A DNA stretch of 64,000 nt from Caulobacter sp. SL161 (GTDB lineage: Bacteria; Pseudomonadota; Alphaproteobacteria; Caulobacterales; Caulobacteraceae), in contig NZ_JAPPRA010000001.1 in the NCBI RefSeq assembly GCF_026672375.1, positions 930,001 to 994,000 on the forward strand, read 5' to 3'. Positions 1-9,024 of this stretch are shown here, in pieces. Every line of letters begins with the position of its first letter. The first letter of the stretch is position 1. The notes beneath the pieces were generated by a model. It saw only the letters and a list, made by a program, of their open reading frames with translations, was not told the origin of the DNA and made no database searches. The position numbers and the translations under genes are program-made.

Positions 1-167
1 AATCTCGTTCCACGTCATCGAAAATCCGTGTCGGGCGCGGATGAAAGCTTGGGCTGAGACATGGCGGGAGCGACGCCTTGCGGCGGCCGGAGCGTGATAA
101 ACACTCTTTTCACCAATCGTCGGTAGGGTTATCCCTTCACCCAGTGACGCGGGGGAGTGCCCACAGC

Positions 168-875
168 ATGACGAAACGGACGAGGACCCTTCTGGGCTCC
201 CTGGCCGCTGCCGCCATGATCAGCCTCGTGCCGATGTCCGGCGCGAACGCTGACGGCTACTGGCAGTGCGTCCCGTTCGCGCGTCTGATGTCGGGTATCC
301 AGATCTTCGGTGACGCCCGCACCTGGTGGAGCCAGGCGGCCGGCAAGTACGACACGGGCTCGGCCCCGAAGATCGGCTCGGTCCTCTCCTTCAAGCCCAC
401 GGCCCGCATGAACCTCGGCCACGTGGCGTTCGTCAGCCAGGTGCTCACGGACCGCGTCATCCAGGTCACCCACGCCAACTGGTCGGTGATCGAAGGCGAT
501 CGCGGCCAGATCGAAAAGGACGTCACCGTCGTCGACGTCTCGCCCAACGGCGACTGGACGCAGGTCAAGGTCTGGTACGATCCGATCCGTGACCTTGGCA
601 CCACGGTCTATCCGACCAACGGCTTCATCTATCAGGACGCCCAGGCGATGAAGATCGCCATGGCCACCAGCAAGATCGCCATGGCCCAGAACGCCGTGGT
701 CTCGGCCGCCAAGTCCGCCGCCAACCAGGTGGCCGCCTCGGTCCGCGCCTCGCCGCTGGACATCATCACCCAGGCCGCCGACTCGACCGACCGCATCGCG
801 GCCCTGATCGAGGCCGCCACGGGCGGTGGTTCGCCGCCCAGCGACCCCAACAACAAGCCGAACGCGCCGCGCTAA
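168..875 (+). CDS. Secreted CHAP-domain amidase/peptidase
   Basis: Predicted exported cell-wall hydrolase of the CHAP (cysteine, histidine-dependent amidohydrolase/peptidase) family, 235 residues. I take the ATG at 168 because it gives a clean signal peptide (residues 1-28, ending SGANA) and has a purine-rich GGGGGAG about 10 nt upstream; an earlier in-frame start at 78 would bury the signal. The domain covers about residues 30-150: the candidate nucleophile is Cys34 in WQCVPFAR, and the candidate His is in the NLGHVAFV segment. The C-terminal 80 residues are Ala-rich and probably helical, ending in a Pro/Asn-rich tail. A role in peptidoglycan cleavage is inferred from the fold only. No operon partner is evident; the next gene starts 170 nt downstream. 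Confidence 0.8.
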   Translation: MTKRTRTLLGSLAAAAMISLVPMSGANADGYWQCVPFARLMSGIQIFGDARTWWSQAAGKYDTGSAPKIGSVLSFKPTARMNLGHVAFVSQVLTDRVIQVTHANWSVIEGDRGQIEKDVTVVDVSPNGDWTQVKVWYDPIRDLGTTVYPTNGFIYQDAQAMKIAMATSKIAMAQNAVVSAAKSAANQVAASVRASPLDIITQAADSTDRIAALIEAATGGGSPPSDPNNKPNAPR

Positions 876-1045
876 GCCGTATCGCGTCTCGCCGGATCCG
901 GCGCCCGCATTGCGGGTAGTGTCGCTCGCTCTGACGAATAGCGACTTTCTGTCGCACTTTTGAACGCTTGCTTAAGGCTGTCGTGGGACCGTGCGCGCTG
1001 TTCTCGCGTCATCTCCGTCCCTTTTGAGCGTTTCGTCCCCGAACG

Positions 1046-2290
1046 ATGCCGTCCGCCAAGCCGTCTCAAGCGAGCCTGATCCGCAACGTCCACCCTTCGG
1101 TGGTCCGCGAGGTGCTGGAGGCGCACACCCGTTATCTGAAGGGGCTGCCCAAGGGGCGTCGGGCGGTGCTGCAGTACGTCAATCTGAACAACTACGAACT
1201 GGACGGGGCCGATCTATCGGAGGCTGACCTGACGGGCGCGCTGCTGGGCGGCGCGGCCCTGCGCGGGGCCAGGCTTTGCCGGGCGACGCTGTATGGCGCG
1301 GATCTCCGCGACTCCGACCTGCGCGACGCGGACCTGTCCCGCAGCGACATGCGCGGCGCCTGCCTGCGCGGCGCGAACCTCGGCGGGGCCAATCTGTCGA
1401 ACTGCGACCTGCGAGAAGGCGTCACCGCCGTGCAGGACGAGGAGAAGGGGTTGCGGATCCTGGAGCATTCCAAGCGCCCCGGTGAGCTCGACTACGCCCT
1501 GCTGCAAGGGGCCAACCTGAATGGCGCGCAGATGTCCGGCGCGTTCGCGCAGCAGGCGGACTTCACCGACGCCGACCTGTCCAACGTGAGCTTGCAGGGC
1601 GCCCGGCTGGCGAACGCTCTGATGGACGGGGCGGATCTTTCGGGCGCCAATCTGTACAACGCCGACCTCTCCAAGGTCTCCCTGCGCCGCGCGGTGCTGG
1701 TGGGCGCCGACCTCAGCGGTGCGGACCTGACCGGCGCGGACCTGACCCAGGTCCTGCGCGCGCCGCCGCCGATCATCTATGTCGACGATCTGCCGCTGAA
1801 CGAGGTGCTGGAGGCCCACGAGCTGTTCTGCAAATCCGAAGGCCGCGACGGTGCGGTCGCGCGGGTGTCGGAAGTCGACTTCCGGCCGCTGCGCCGCCTG
1901 AAGAACCGTCGGCTGAGCGGCCTTTCGGCGCCGAACGCGGTGTTCTTCGGCATGGACCTGGAAGGCGCGCAGTTGCAGGGCGCCAACCTCGCCGGCGCCG
2001 ACCTGCGAGGGGTCAAGCTGCGCGGGGCTGACTTGCGGGGCGCGCGTCTCGTAGGCGCTCAGCTCTCCCGGGCCGACCTGTCCGACGCCAAGCTGGGTCC
2101 GCTACGGATCGCGGAGGATCGGGTGATCCGTACGGATCTCACCCGCGCTGCGCTGCGAGGAGCCAATCTGCGTGGCGCCAGCGCGCCGCGGGCCAGATTC
2201 ATCGAGGCTGATCTTTCGGGGGCTCGGCTGGAGGGAGCCGACCTGAGCGGCGCCGAGATGCCCGCCGACGGCGCGTCCCTCAACTTTTAA
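1046..2290 (+). CDS. Pentapeptide-repeat protein
   Basis: 414-residue protein dominated by tandem A(D/N)LxG-type pentapeptides, which fold as a right-handed quadrilateral beta-helix. Two repeat blocks are visible (about residues 50-235 and 300-410), separated by a non-repeat segment of about 60 residues containing YVDDLPLNEVLEAHELFCKS. The N-terminal 45 residues (SLIRNVHPSVVREVLEAHTR) are also non-repeat, and no signal peptide is seen, so it is probably cytoplasmic. An N-terminal EVLEAH motif recurs in the middle segment, suggesting that each helix block has its own helical cap or that the gene arose by internal duplication. Function is unknown; some family members mimic DNA, but nothing here shows that. 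Confidence 0.85.
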   Translation: MPSAKPSQASLIRNVHPSVVREVLEAHTRYLKGLPKGRRAVLQYVNLNNYELDGADLSEADLTGALLGGAALRGARLCRATLYGADLRDSDLRDADLSRSDMRGACLRGANLGGANLSNCDLREGVTAVQDEEKGLRILEHSKRPGELDYALLQGANLNGAQMSGAFAQQADFTDADLSNVSLQGARLANALMDGADLSGANLYNADLSKVSLRRAVLVGADLSGADLTGADLTQVLRAPPPIIYVDDLPLNEVLEAHELFCKSEGRDGAVARVSEVDFRPLRRLKNRRLSGLSAPNAVFFGMDLEGAQLQGANLAGADLRGVKLRGADLRGARLVGAQLSRADLSDAKLGPLRIAEDRVIRTDLTRAALRGANLRGASAPRARFIEADLSGARLEGADLSGAEMPADGASLNF

Positions 2291-2360
2291 TTTCATCGTC
2301 ACATCCGCGTCGACGGCGTTCGCGTATATACGGGACATCGACTAGGAGCCCGTCCGGACC

Positions 2361-3125
2361 ATGATCTCTCTTCGCACGTACGCTGCGCGTAGCCTTTTGG
2401 CCCTGGGGGCCCTAGCGGCGGCGACGTCCGCCGCCGCGCAGTCGCGCGCGCCGGATCGCGCCGTCGTCGGGATCGCGGCCGTGTATACGCCCGGCTACCA
2501 GGGCGGGGACGACTACCGCCTGATGCCGTTCCCGGTGATCGACGTCACCTATGGCCGGTTCTTCGCCAGCGGTCGCAAGGGCTTTGGCTACAACGTCGTC
2601 GACGGACCCAAGGTCAAGGTCGGCGCCGGCGCGACTTTCGTGCCGGGCTATCGTCGACGCGACGCGCCGACGGGTATCGGGCGTCTGGACGGCGGCGCGG
2701 GTCTGCGCGTGGCGGCCGACATGCGCTTTGGCGGCGTGCTGGCCACCGTGGGCGCGACCAAGGTGGTGTCGGGGGATGTCGACGGCGCGCTGGTGGATGC
2801 GAGCCTCGCCTATCCGATCCGTGTGTCTGACCGTCTCAGCGTGACGCCCAGCGCTTCGGCGACCTGGGCCGACAGCCAGTACAACCGCGCCTATTTCGGG
2901 ATCAGCGCTGCGCAGTCCGCAGCCTCGAAGCTGCCGGTCTATCGTCCGGGCGGCGGCGTCAAGGACGTCTCGATGTCGCTGAGCGCCAACTATCGCCTGA
3001 ACGACAAGGTCAGCCTGGGCGCGACCGCCAGCCTCAGCCGTCTGACCGGCGATGCCCGCAAGAGCCCGATCGTCGTCGAGGCCACCCAGCCGTCGGCGGT
3101 GCTCTCGGTGGCCTATCGCTTCTAG
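2361..3125 (+). CDS. MipA/OmpV family outer-membrane protein
   Basis: 254-residue exported protein with an N-terminal signal peptide (residues 1-27, ending in an Ala run before QSRAPDR). The body matches the MipA/OmpV pattern: a start such as [30 protein letters not shown], alternating beta-strand character and a C-terminal aromatic (VLSVAYRF), as expected for an outer-membrane beta-barrel inserted by BamA. Family members have been described as MltA-interacting scaffold proteins, but many are simply barrels of unknown role. An AGGAG lies at 2344-2348, about 12 nt before the ATG, which is rather far. It stands alone between the pentapeptide gene and a secreted hydrolase. Confidence 0.85.
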   Translation: MISLRTYAARSLLALGALAAATSAAAQSRAPDRAVVGIAAVYTPGYQGGDDYRLMPFPVIDVTYGRFFASGRKGFGYNVVDGPKVKVGAGATFVPGYRRRDAPTGIGRLDGGAGLRVAADMRFGGVLATVGATKVVSGDVDGALVDASLAYPIRVSDRLSVTPSASATWADSQYNRAYFGISAAQSAASKLPVYRPGGGVKDVSMSLSANYRLNDKVSLGATASLSRLTGDARKSPIVVEATQPSAVLSVAYRF

Positions 3126-3235
3126 GGTAGGGAAACGGGTCTCCGGACCGTCCATGATCGAAGCATAATCTCGCACTGAGTCTTGCGGTGAGCGTTAACC
3201 TTGGTGTTGATGCACGCGAACCGTAGGAGTCTTTG

Positions 3236-4660
3236 ATGTCGCGTCTGTCCTGGATTGTCGCCGCCGGCGCCCTGGCTCTGGCTGGTTTTGGCGGAGCTGC
3301 GCATGCCGCCGCGCCGCAGTTCAAGCCGACGACCTGCAAGGGCGACTACAAGGACGCCGCGCGGCAGGTGCGTTGCGGGACCCTGGTCGTCGACGAGACG
3401 CGGGGCGACCCCAAGAGCCGCCGGATCACGGTGGCGGTCGCCATCGTCAAGGCCAGCGCGCCCAAGGCCGGCCAGCCGCCCGTCGTCTATCTGCACGGCG
3501 GTCCGGGCGGTTCGGCCGTCGGCGGCCTGCCGCGGATGCTCAAGAGCAAGGCGGCGCTTGAGTATGTCGCGGTCGATCAGGACTGGATCTTCATCGACCA
3601 GCGCGGCGGCGGGCAGTCTGATCCCAACCTCGACTGTCCCGGCGCCAACCTGACCGACGCCGGCCCGCCCAGCGACAAGGACGCCCAGGCGATCATCGCC
3701 TGCATGAAGGCCTTCCAGGCCATGGGCGTGAACCTGTCGCGCTACAACGCCGTCGAGGTCGCCAAGGACGTCCAGGACCTGCGCAAGCTGCTCAAGCTGC
3801 CGCTGATCGACCTCTATGGCGGCTCATACGGCACCCGCATCGAGGCGGCGATCCAGACGCATGCGGCTGAGGGCGTGCGCGCGGTGGTGCAAGACTCGCC
3901 CTGGCCGCCCGAGGCCGACTGGACCGTCGGCGGCCCGGCCATGGTCTCCAGCTCGATCGACATCGTCATGGCCAAGTGCGCCCGCGTCGCCGAATGCGCC
4001 AAGCGCTATCCGGACCTGAAGGCCAAGCTGGCCGTCGTCGCCGAGCGCTGGCTGGCCGGTCCCCAGACGATCAACGGCAAGACCTACACGGCCGATGACC
4101 TCGGCGGTTGGCTGATGGACGCCAGCTACTTCACCGCCAGTGTCCTGCCGCGCGATCTCTGGAAGATCATTGAGGGCGACGTCTCGCCGGTGGCCGAGTT
4201 CGTCGAGAGCCGCGACTACTACAGCGAGGGTCAGTTCATGACCCATCTGTGCAAGGAAGAAATCCCCTTCGAGGCCCGCGCCGCCGTCGCCGACGGCGCC
4301 GAGAAGGATCCGGTCGCCCGCCTGATGGTCGCCTCGATGCAGCGCATCCACGACGTCTGCGCCGTGATCGACGTGGGGCCGATCAACAAGGTCGAGCAGG
4401 CCCCGGTCAAGACCGCCATCCCGACCCTGTTCCTGGCCGCCGAGATCGATCCGGGCTGCCCGCCGGAACTGACCCGCGCCGCCGCCAAGGGCTATCAGGG
4501 CTCGCAGGTGGTGATCGTCACCAACGCCACCCACGGCGTCTCGCGCAGCAGCCCGTGCGTGCGCAAGATGATCCGCAGCTTCTTCCTGGATCCGACCCAG
4601 CCGGTCGACCGCAGCTGCCTGCCGGCGGCGGATACGCCGATGGCGTTCACGTACCAATAG
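3236..4660 (+). CDS. Secreted alpha/beta hydrolase, TAP-like (prolyl-aminopeptidase-related)
   Basis: 474-residue exported serine hydrolase. The start is fixed by AGGAG at 3225-3229, six nt before ATG 3236; residues 1-25 are a signal peptide (AAHA cleavage). The N-terminal half has the oxyanion loop YLHGGPGG and the nucleophile elbow GGSYG with Ser197; later AAEIDPGCP and NATHGVS supply the likely Asp and His. The fold order (hydrolase core, lid, TAP-like C-terminal region) matches proline iminopeptidase/tripeptidyl-aminopeptidase-like proteins of the SCO7095 type. Multiple cysteines (for example CLPAAD near the end) fit a periplasmic location. Substrate is not predictable. It is followed directly by the repeat-rich intergenic region. 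Confidence 0.85.
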   Translation: MSRLSWIVAAGALALAGFGGAAHAAAPQFKPTTCKGDYKDAARQVRCGTLVVDETRGDPKSRRITVAVAIVKASAPKAGQPPVVYLHGGPGGSAVGGLPRMLKSKAALEYVAVDQDWIFIDQRGGGQSDPNLDCPGANLTDAGPPSDKDAQAIIACMKAFQAMGVNLSRYNAVEVAKDVQDLRKLLKLPLIDLYGGSYGTRIEAAIQTHAAEGVRAVVQDSPWPPEADWTVGGPAMVSSSIDIVMAKCARVAECAKRYPDLKAKLAVVAERWLAGPQTINGKTYTADDLGGWLMDASYFTASVLPRDLWKIIEGDVSPVAEFVESRDYYSEGQFMTHLCKEEIPFEARAAVADGAEKDPVARLMVASMQRIHDVCAVIDVGPINKVEQAPVKTAIPTLFLAAEIDPGCPPELTRAAAKGYQGSQVVIVTNATHGVSRSSPCVRKMIRSFFLDPTQPVDRSCLPAADTPMAFTYQ

Positions 4661-5197
4661 AAAACCCTCTCCCTTTGGGAGAGGGCGGGGCCCATCGCGC
4701 AGCGATGGGTGGGTAAGGGGGGCGCCGCTCTCGCCGGAGGGGGCTGGGAGCGGACGTTCCGAAGGACTGAGAAGGGTGGAAGTCGGACAGGCCGCAGGCC
4801 CGCACCGGACCATGCTTCGCATGGTCGTCCGCCCCCATAGGGGCCAGAAGGTTCGCTCCCTTCTTCCCCCTCCGGGGGAGGAGCGCCGAAGGCGCGGAGG
4901 GGGCAAGTATGGGTGGATGGCAGATCAAATCCTCCCCCTAGCGGGGGAGGTGTCGGCGAAGCCGACGGAGGGGGAGGAAGCCGGCTCGGCAGAACTTCCC
5001 CCTCCGGCCTTTGGCCTCCTCCCCCTCTGGGGGGAGGATTTTTCGAACGTCCGCCATGGGTCGTCAGCGGAAGTCGGGCTGACGACTTACGCTTGCCATT
5101 CGTGGCGTCTAAGCCCGCCAGCCCTGAAAACCGTCAGCCTCCCACCGCTTCGCTGTGGGCCCCGCCGTCGCCCTTTGGGAGAGGGTTTCGGGCCGCC
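4661..5197. repeat. Gene-free region of GC-rich palindromic intergenic modules
   Basis: About 540 bp without a credible gene between two convergent genes. It is a chain of hairpins: a perfect 9-bp stem CCCTCTCCC-TTT-GGGAGAGGG at 4665-4685 right after the hydrolase stop (likely also its terminator), a CCCATCGC/GCGATGGG stem just after it, then modules such as GCGCCGAAGGCGC, GTCGGCGAAGCCGAC and paired CCCCCTC/GAGGGGG blocks, and another copy of the CCCTCTCCC-type unit near 5170-5183 ahead of the crotonase stop. Positions 4775-5063 are the left arm of a long inverted duplication with 17437-17722. Open frames through it are by-products of the GC-rich palindromes. Confidence 0.8.
4775..5063 (+). 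repeat. Left arm of a ~287-bp long inverted repeat
   Basis: Read on the reverse strand, this segment matches 17437-17722 almost base for base over its distal ~190 bp (from CGACCCATGGCGGACG through the GGGGGAAGAAG block). It then matches more loosely through a hairpin block (CCATGC/GCATGG here versus CCGC/GCGG there) and again closely at the end (CCGCAGGCC and AAGTCGG sections). The near-identity of non-coding sequence 12.4 kb apart implies a recent duplication or gene conversion. No transposase or terminal target duplication is seen. Confidence 0.85.
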
Positions 5198-6058
5198 TCA
5201 CATCTTCTTCTTCAGCGGCAAGAGATCCGGGAACACCGCATCGCGCTTCTGGGCCTTGGCGGTGAAGGCCTCGGCCATGTGCGGGCCGCTGAACATGCCG
5301 GTCTGCCAGGTGGCGATGTAGTCCAGCGCGTCGGCGATCGAGTGGTCGCGGGCGTAGTTGATCATCACCTTGCTGCCGGCCACGGCCAGCGGCGACTTCC
5401 CGGCGATCTCGCGGGCGGTGGCCAGGGCGTGGGCGACGACCTCCTCGTGGGTGTCGAACACCTCGTTGACGAGGCCGATGTCGCGGGCCCGCTGGGCGGG
5501 CAGGCGGCGACCGGCATAGGCCAGCTCCCGCACCCAGCCCTCGGGGATCAGCTTGCACAGGCGCGGGAAGGTGCCGACGTCGGCGGTCATGCCGATGTTG
5601 ATTTCCTGGATCTGGAAGAAGGCGTCGGTGGTGGCGTAGCGGATGTCGCAGGCGCTGATGAAGTCGACCGCGCCGCCGATGCAGCCGCCCTGGATGGCGA
5701 CGATCACCGGCATGCGGGCCTTGTCCAGGCAGCTGAAGGTCTCCTGCAGGTGATGGACGAAGCGGCGGAAGCTCTCGGCGGCCACCCAGCGGTCGGCGTC
5801 CTGGCGGGCGGTGACGCCCTCGTCGTCGGTGAACACCGACAGGTCCATGCCGGCGCTGAAATGCTTGCCGGTCGAGGAGATGACGATGCAGCGCGCGCGC
5901 GCATTGTCATCAATATCCTTTACAATCGCGGGAAGCTCGTTCCAGAACGGCCGTGTCATGGTGTTCATGGCTTCGGGGCGCTTCAATTGGATGTGCGCGA
6001 CGCCAGCCTCGATCTCGACCTTGAAACAGCTATAGTTCGCCTGATCCTGGTTGCTCAT
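5198..6058 (-). CDS. Enoyl-CoA hydratase/isomerase family, resembling delta3,5-delta2,4-dienoyl-CoA isomerase
   Basis: 286-residue crotonase-fold enzyme. ATG 6058 is preceded by AGGGAGG (complement of 6063-6070), so longer upstream extensions are rejected. Oxyanion-hole segments are FSAGMDL (Gly70) and GCIGGAVD (Gly128-129). The segment after the active-site loop, FFQIQEINIGMTADVGTF, carries acidic residues Glu152 and Asp160 at the places where mammalian ECH1-type dienoyl-CoA isomerases have their catalytic Glu and Asp. That favours double-bond isomerisation in unsaturated fatty-acid beta-oxidation over plain hydration. It is transcribed divergently from the SH3-domain gene, 82 nt away, and its 3' end abuts the palindromic repeat region. 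Confidence 0.85.
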   Translation of the reverse strand: MSNQDQANYSCFKVEIEAGVAHIQLKRPEAMNTMTRPFWNELPAIVKDIDDNARARCIVISSTGKHFSAGMDLSVFTDDEGVTARQDADRWVAAESFRRFVHHLQETFSCLDKARMPVIVAIQGGCIGGAVDFISACDIRYATTDAFFQIQEINIGMTADVGTFPRLCKLIPEGWVRELAYAGRRLPAQRARDIGLVNEVFDTHEEVVAHALATAREIAGKSPLAVAGSKVMINYARDHSIADALDYIATWQTGMFSGPHMAEAFTAKAQKRDAVFPDLLPLKKKM

Positions 6059-6140
6059 GCCGGCCTCCCTTATGTTGTCCGTGACTATCGGACGGGGGGA
6101 GGGCGGCGACAACACTGACCCTACGGAAAAGGGAAACGAC

Positions 6141-6938
6141 ATGACGACGCGCAAGACCCCCGCCACGGCCCTGGCCATCGCCGCCGTCCTGGGCGCCGGC
6201 CTGGCGGCCGCGCCGGCGCCGGTGCTGGCCCAGCAATCCAAGCCGCTGGGTGGCCTGTTTTCCTGCGAAGGCTCGGGCAAGAAGCAGGAAGGCGGTGCTC
6301 TGATCGGCGCGGCGGCCGGCGCTCTGCTGGGCAGCAAGCTGGCCAAGAACGAACAGACCCTGGGCGCCCTGGTCGGCGCGGCCGCCGGCGCGGCGGCGGG
6401 GGCCTATATCGGCTGCCGCATGCAGTCGACCGACGCGGCCCTGGCCGAGCAGGCCACCAAGAAGGCGCTGGAGACGGGCGTCTCCCAGACCTGGAGCAAC
6501 AGCCGCACCGGCAATTCGGGCCGCATCAATGTGGTCTCGTCCAGCTACGGCCCGCCGATCGACGGCCGCACCATCCGCTACGCCCAGGGCGTCCAGAGCC
6601 TGCAGAGCCTGGCCGCCACCCCGGGCGCCTATACGGCCGCCTCGACGGCGAACCTGCGCGCCGGGCCCTCCACCAAGACCGCCGTGGTCGGCAAGCTGGC
6701 GGCCGGCGAGACCTTCGACGCCATCGGCCAGGCGCCGACGGGCGGTTGGGTGCTGGTGGGCCGCAGCGGCTTTGGCGTCGGCTACGCGGCCGCCTCGCTG
6801 GTGCGTCCCACCGGTCAGACGGTCGCCAGCTGCCGGGTCATCGACGCGGCGGTCTCGGGCGGTGGCCAGGCGACCTCGACCCAGCGCTACAGCGCCTGCC
6901 GCGACAATCGCGGCGAGTGGCAGCTGACCCAGGCCTAG
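6141..6938 (+). CDS. Exported glycine-zipper and SH3b-domain protein
   Basis: 265-residue exported protein. ATG 6141 gives a signal peptide (MTTRKTPATALAIAAVLG to VLAQQ). Residues about 50-95 form a glycine-zipper hairpin (ALIGAAAGALLGSKL and ALVGAAAGAAAGAYIG), typical of 17-kDa-antigen/2TM zippers inserted in the membrane. Residues about 175-230 are a bacterial SH3b domain (ANLRAGPSTKTAVVGKL to GWVLVGRSGFGVGYAA), which usually binds peptidoglycan or protein partners. The C-terminus has two cysteines (SCRVID and SACRDN) and could form a disulfide. An envelope-anchoring role is inferred. It is the divergent neighbour of the crotonase gene. Confidence 0.8.
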   Translation: MTTRKTPATALAIAAVLGAGLAAAPAPVLAQQSKPLGGLFSCEGSGKKQEGGALIGAAAGALLGSKLAKNEQTLGALVGAAAGAAAGAYIGCRMQSTDAALAEQATKKALETGVSQTWSNSRTGNSGRINVVSSSYGPPIDGRTIRYAQGVQSLQSLAATPGAYTAASTANLRAGPSTKTAVVGKLAAGETFDAIGQAPTGGWVLVGRSGFGVGYAAASLVRPTGQTVASCRVIDAAVSGGGQATSTQRYSACRDNRGEWQLTQA

Positions 6939-7138
6939 GGGATCGCAGCGCCGCCGTCCGCTGACGGCCTTGAAGGGGATCGTTCGTCTGGTTCAGGCGG
7001 GGGATCCCCCTTTCGGGCCGGCGCGCCGCGCAGGGCGTGAGCCGGCGTAGCGCCAATCGTCACGCCTATCCCGAGCTCCATGGACGCGACGGCTGGAGAG
7101 GCCTAACTTACGCCCGATCACCTTCAGGGAGCCACCGC

Positions 7139-8029
7139 ATGGACGCGGCCGTCTTTCGCGAACCTCGCCGACGTGTCGTGGCCGTCCCCGGCGGCGAGAT
7201 CGCGGCCCTGGAGTTTGGTCCCGAGGACCGGGCTATCGATATCGTCTTCGTCCACGCCAACGGCTTCAACGCCCAGACCTACCGCACGCTGCTGTCGCCG
7301 CTGGCGGCCGGCCTGAGGGTCCTGGCCATCGACCAGCGCGGCCACGGCGCCACCACCCTGCCGGCTGATCCCAAGGGGCGCCGGTCGTGGCGGGATCTGC
7401 GGGATGACCTGGTCGGCCTGCTGGACGTTCTGGACGGACCGCCGGCGGTGCTGGCCGGCCATTCGATGGGCGGCACGGTCAGCCTGCTGACCGCCGCCGA
7501 GCGTCCGGATCGGGTCAAGGGCCTGCTGCTGCTGGACCCGGTGATCATGCCCTGGCTGGCCAACCTCTACGCCAAGGCCCCCTGGACCTCCGGCCGAGGC
7601 TTCCTGCAGTTGCCGATCGCTCAGGCGGCGCTGAAGCGGCGGGCGGTGTTCGACAATCGCGAGGCGGTGTTCGCCGGCTACAAGGGGCGCGGCGCCTTCA
7701 AGACCTGGCCTGAGACCATGCTGGCCGACTATGTCGCCGGCGGAGTCGTCGACGCGCCGGACGGCAAGGTGCGCCTGGCCTGCGCCCCGGCCTGGGAAGC
7801 CTCGAACTACGCCGCCCAGGCGCACGATCCCTGGCGCGCGGTTCGGCGGGTGACCGCGCCGGTGCGCATCCTCAAGGCCCAGAAGCATTCGACCTGCCGC
7901 GCCGGCGACGGCTTCGCGCGGCGAGGGCGCGACGTCCGGATCGAGACGATCGAGGGCACGAGCCACTTCCTGCCCATGGAGCGCCCCGATCTGGTGCGCG
8001 ACGCCCTGTTCGAGATGGCGACGGCTTAG
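7139..8029 (+). CDS. Alpha/beta hydrolase
   Basis: 296-residue cytoplasmic alpha/beta hydrolase. Motifs in order: FVHANGFNAQTY (oxyanion strand-loop), DQRGHG, the nucleophile elbow AGHSMGG, and a late GTSHFLPMERPD with the catalytic His. The ATG at 7139 begins the protein just before the first strand; an upstream in-frame start would add 34 residues of non-homologous-looking sequence. The stop overlaps by 4 nt the stop of the thioesterase gene on the opposite strand, so the two genes converge tail to tail. Substrate unknown; proximity to a thioesterase does not prove a shared pathway, because the genes are convergent. Confidence 0.8.
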   Translation: MDAAVFREPRRRVVAVPGGEIAALEFGPEDRAIDIVFVHANGFNAQTYRTLLSPLAAGLRVLAIDQRGHGATTLPADPKGRRSWRDLRDDLVGLLDVLDGPPAVLAGHSMGGTVSLLTAAERPDRVKGLLLLDPVIMPWLANLYAKAPWTSGRGFLQLPIAQAALKRRAVFDNREAVFAGYKGRGAFKTWPETMLADYVAGGVVDAPDGKVRLACAPAWEASNYAAQAHDPWRAVRRVTAPVRILKAQKHSTCRAGDGFARRGRDVRIETIEGTSHFLPMERPDLVRDALFEMATA

Positions 8030-8973
8030 AGCGCCAGCCCGCTGATCTCGTGGCGGGACAAGGCCGCCCGCGCGGCGTCGGTCACCGGCACCACCTTGCG
8101 GGCGTCGAGGTCGAAGGTGATCGCCACCGCCTCGGAGGTGCCCCAGGGCTCGCCGGTGGCGGGGTCCAGCATCCAGTGGACCACGCGCATGGTCCGGGCG
8201 TCGGTTCCCAGCAGGCCCGAGCGGATCTCGATCCGATCCCCGGCGCGCGGCCAGGCCAGGTGGACGATCCGGTACTCCAGCACCGCGCCGCCCATCCGCT
8301 GAGGCTTGTGCTCGGCATGCTCGACCACGAGGTCGCGGAACGGATGGATGAACGTGCCGATGCCGTCCGACACCCGGCCGATGAACTGCTCGGTGCGCAT
8401 CCGTCCGAACACGTCGCAGTCCGACGGCAAGAGGCCGCCCAGACCGATCCGGGCCAGACCCAGGGCGTCGGCGCGCGCCAGGTTGGCGGTGGGCGTAAAC
8501 GGGGAGAGGTCGATGCTGCGGGCCTGGGCGCGCTCGGGAACCGCGATCTTCAGCGCCTCGGCGCGCTCGCGGGCGATCCTGGGCCAGGGGAAGGGCTGGC
8601 CGTCCCGCGGCGTGGCGTGGACGACCGTGGTCTGGAAGGTGGCCGCCAGTTCGCCGGAGGCCGGGTGGATCAGGAGCTGCAGGATCCGCGCCTCGGTCTC
8701 GCTCATCTCGATGACCCCGCCCAGCATGTAGAGCGGCGCGCCGGCGTGGGCCTCGCGCAGGAAGCGGATATGCTGCTCCTTGACCAGCAGGGTCGCATTG
8801 GCGTGGGGCGAGAAGGCGTGCGGCAGGCCCAGCTCGGCGGCCATGCCGATCAAGCCTTCCTGGGCGCGCACCACATAGTGGCGCACGTTCATGTGCCCCA
8901 TCTCGTCGCAGTCCCAGGTGTTCACGCCACCACGCCAGATCTCGACGCCGGGGAGGGGCTGGGCGGTCGTCAT
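8026..8973 (-). CDS. Acyl-CoA thioesterase-like, double hotdog
   Basis: 315-residue protein with two thioesterase-type (hotdog) halves: the first begins VNTWDCDEMGHMNVRHYV, with the D-x-MGHMN signature of 4HBT enzymes; the second begins around GGLLPSDCDVFGRMRTEQF, where the equivalent helix has lost the His. Such two-domain proteins hydrolyse acyl-CoA or acyl-ACP thioesters, so one active and one structural half is plausible. No signal peptide. ATG 8973 precedes MTTAQPLPGVE. It is separated by 52 nt from the Zur-like gene's end on the same strand side. Exact substrate is unknown. Confidence 0.75.
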   Translation of the reverse strand: MTTAQPLPGVEIWRGGVNTWDCDEMGHMNVRHYVVRAQEGLIGMAAELGLPHAFSPHANATLLVKEQHIRFLREAHAGAPLYMLGGVIEMSETEARILQLLIHPASGELAATFQTTVVHATPRDGQPFPWPRIARERAEALKIAVPERAQARSIDLSPFTPTANLARADALGLARIGLGGLLPSDCDVFGRMRTEQFIGRVSDGIGTFIHPFRDLVVEHAEHKPQRMGGAVLEYRIVHLAWPRAGDRIEIRSGLLGTDARTMRVVHWMLDPATGEPWGTSEAVAITFDLDARKVVPVTDAARAALSRHEISGLAL

Positions 8974-9024
8974 GGCGAAAACTCAAGCGATGGTGAACGT
9001 TTGTTCGAACCTAGCGGGCTTTGC

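Noticed and set aside
2291..2360. CtrA-type control site before the MipA-like gene
   Set aside because: No TTAA-N7-TTAA pair is present; only isolated A/T-rich bases.
4661..5197. CRISPR-like array
   Set aside because: The repeated units are palindromic modules of differing length and order with no regular spacers or cas genes nearby.
4913..6118. Long open frame (about 400 codons) on the plus strand across the repeat region and the crotonase gene
   Set aside because: It is antisense to a well-supported crotonase gene and begins in palindromic repeats; the translation is low-complexity and has no recognised domain.
7124..8986. 620-codon open frame on the minus strand over the hydrolase and thioesterase genes
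   Set aside because: It overlaps two clear genes in another phase; the residue composition (Arg/Gly/Pro/Ala) is typical of GC-rich shadow frames.
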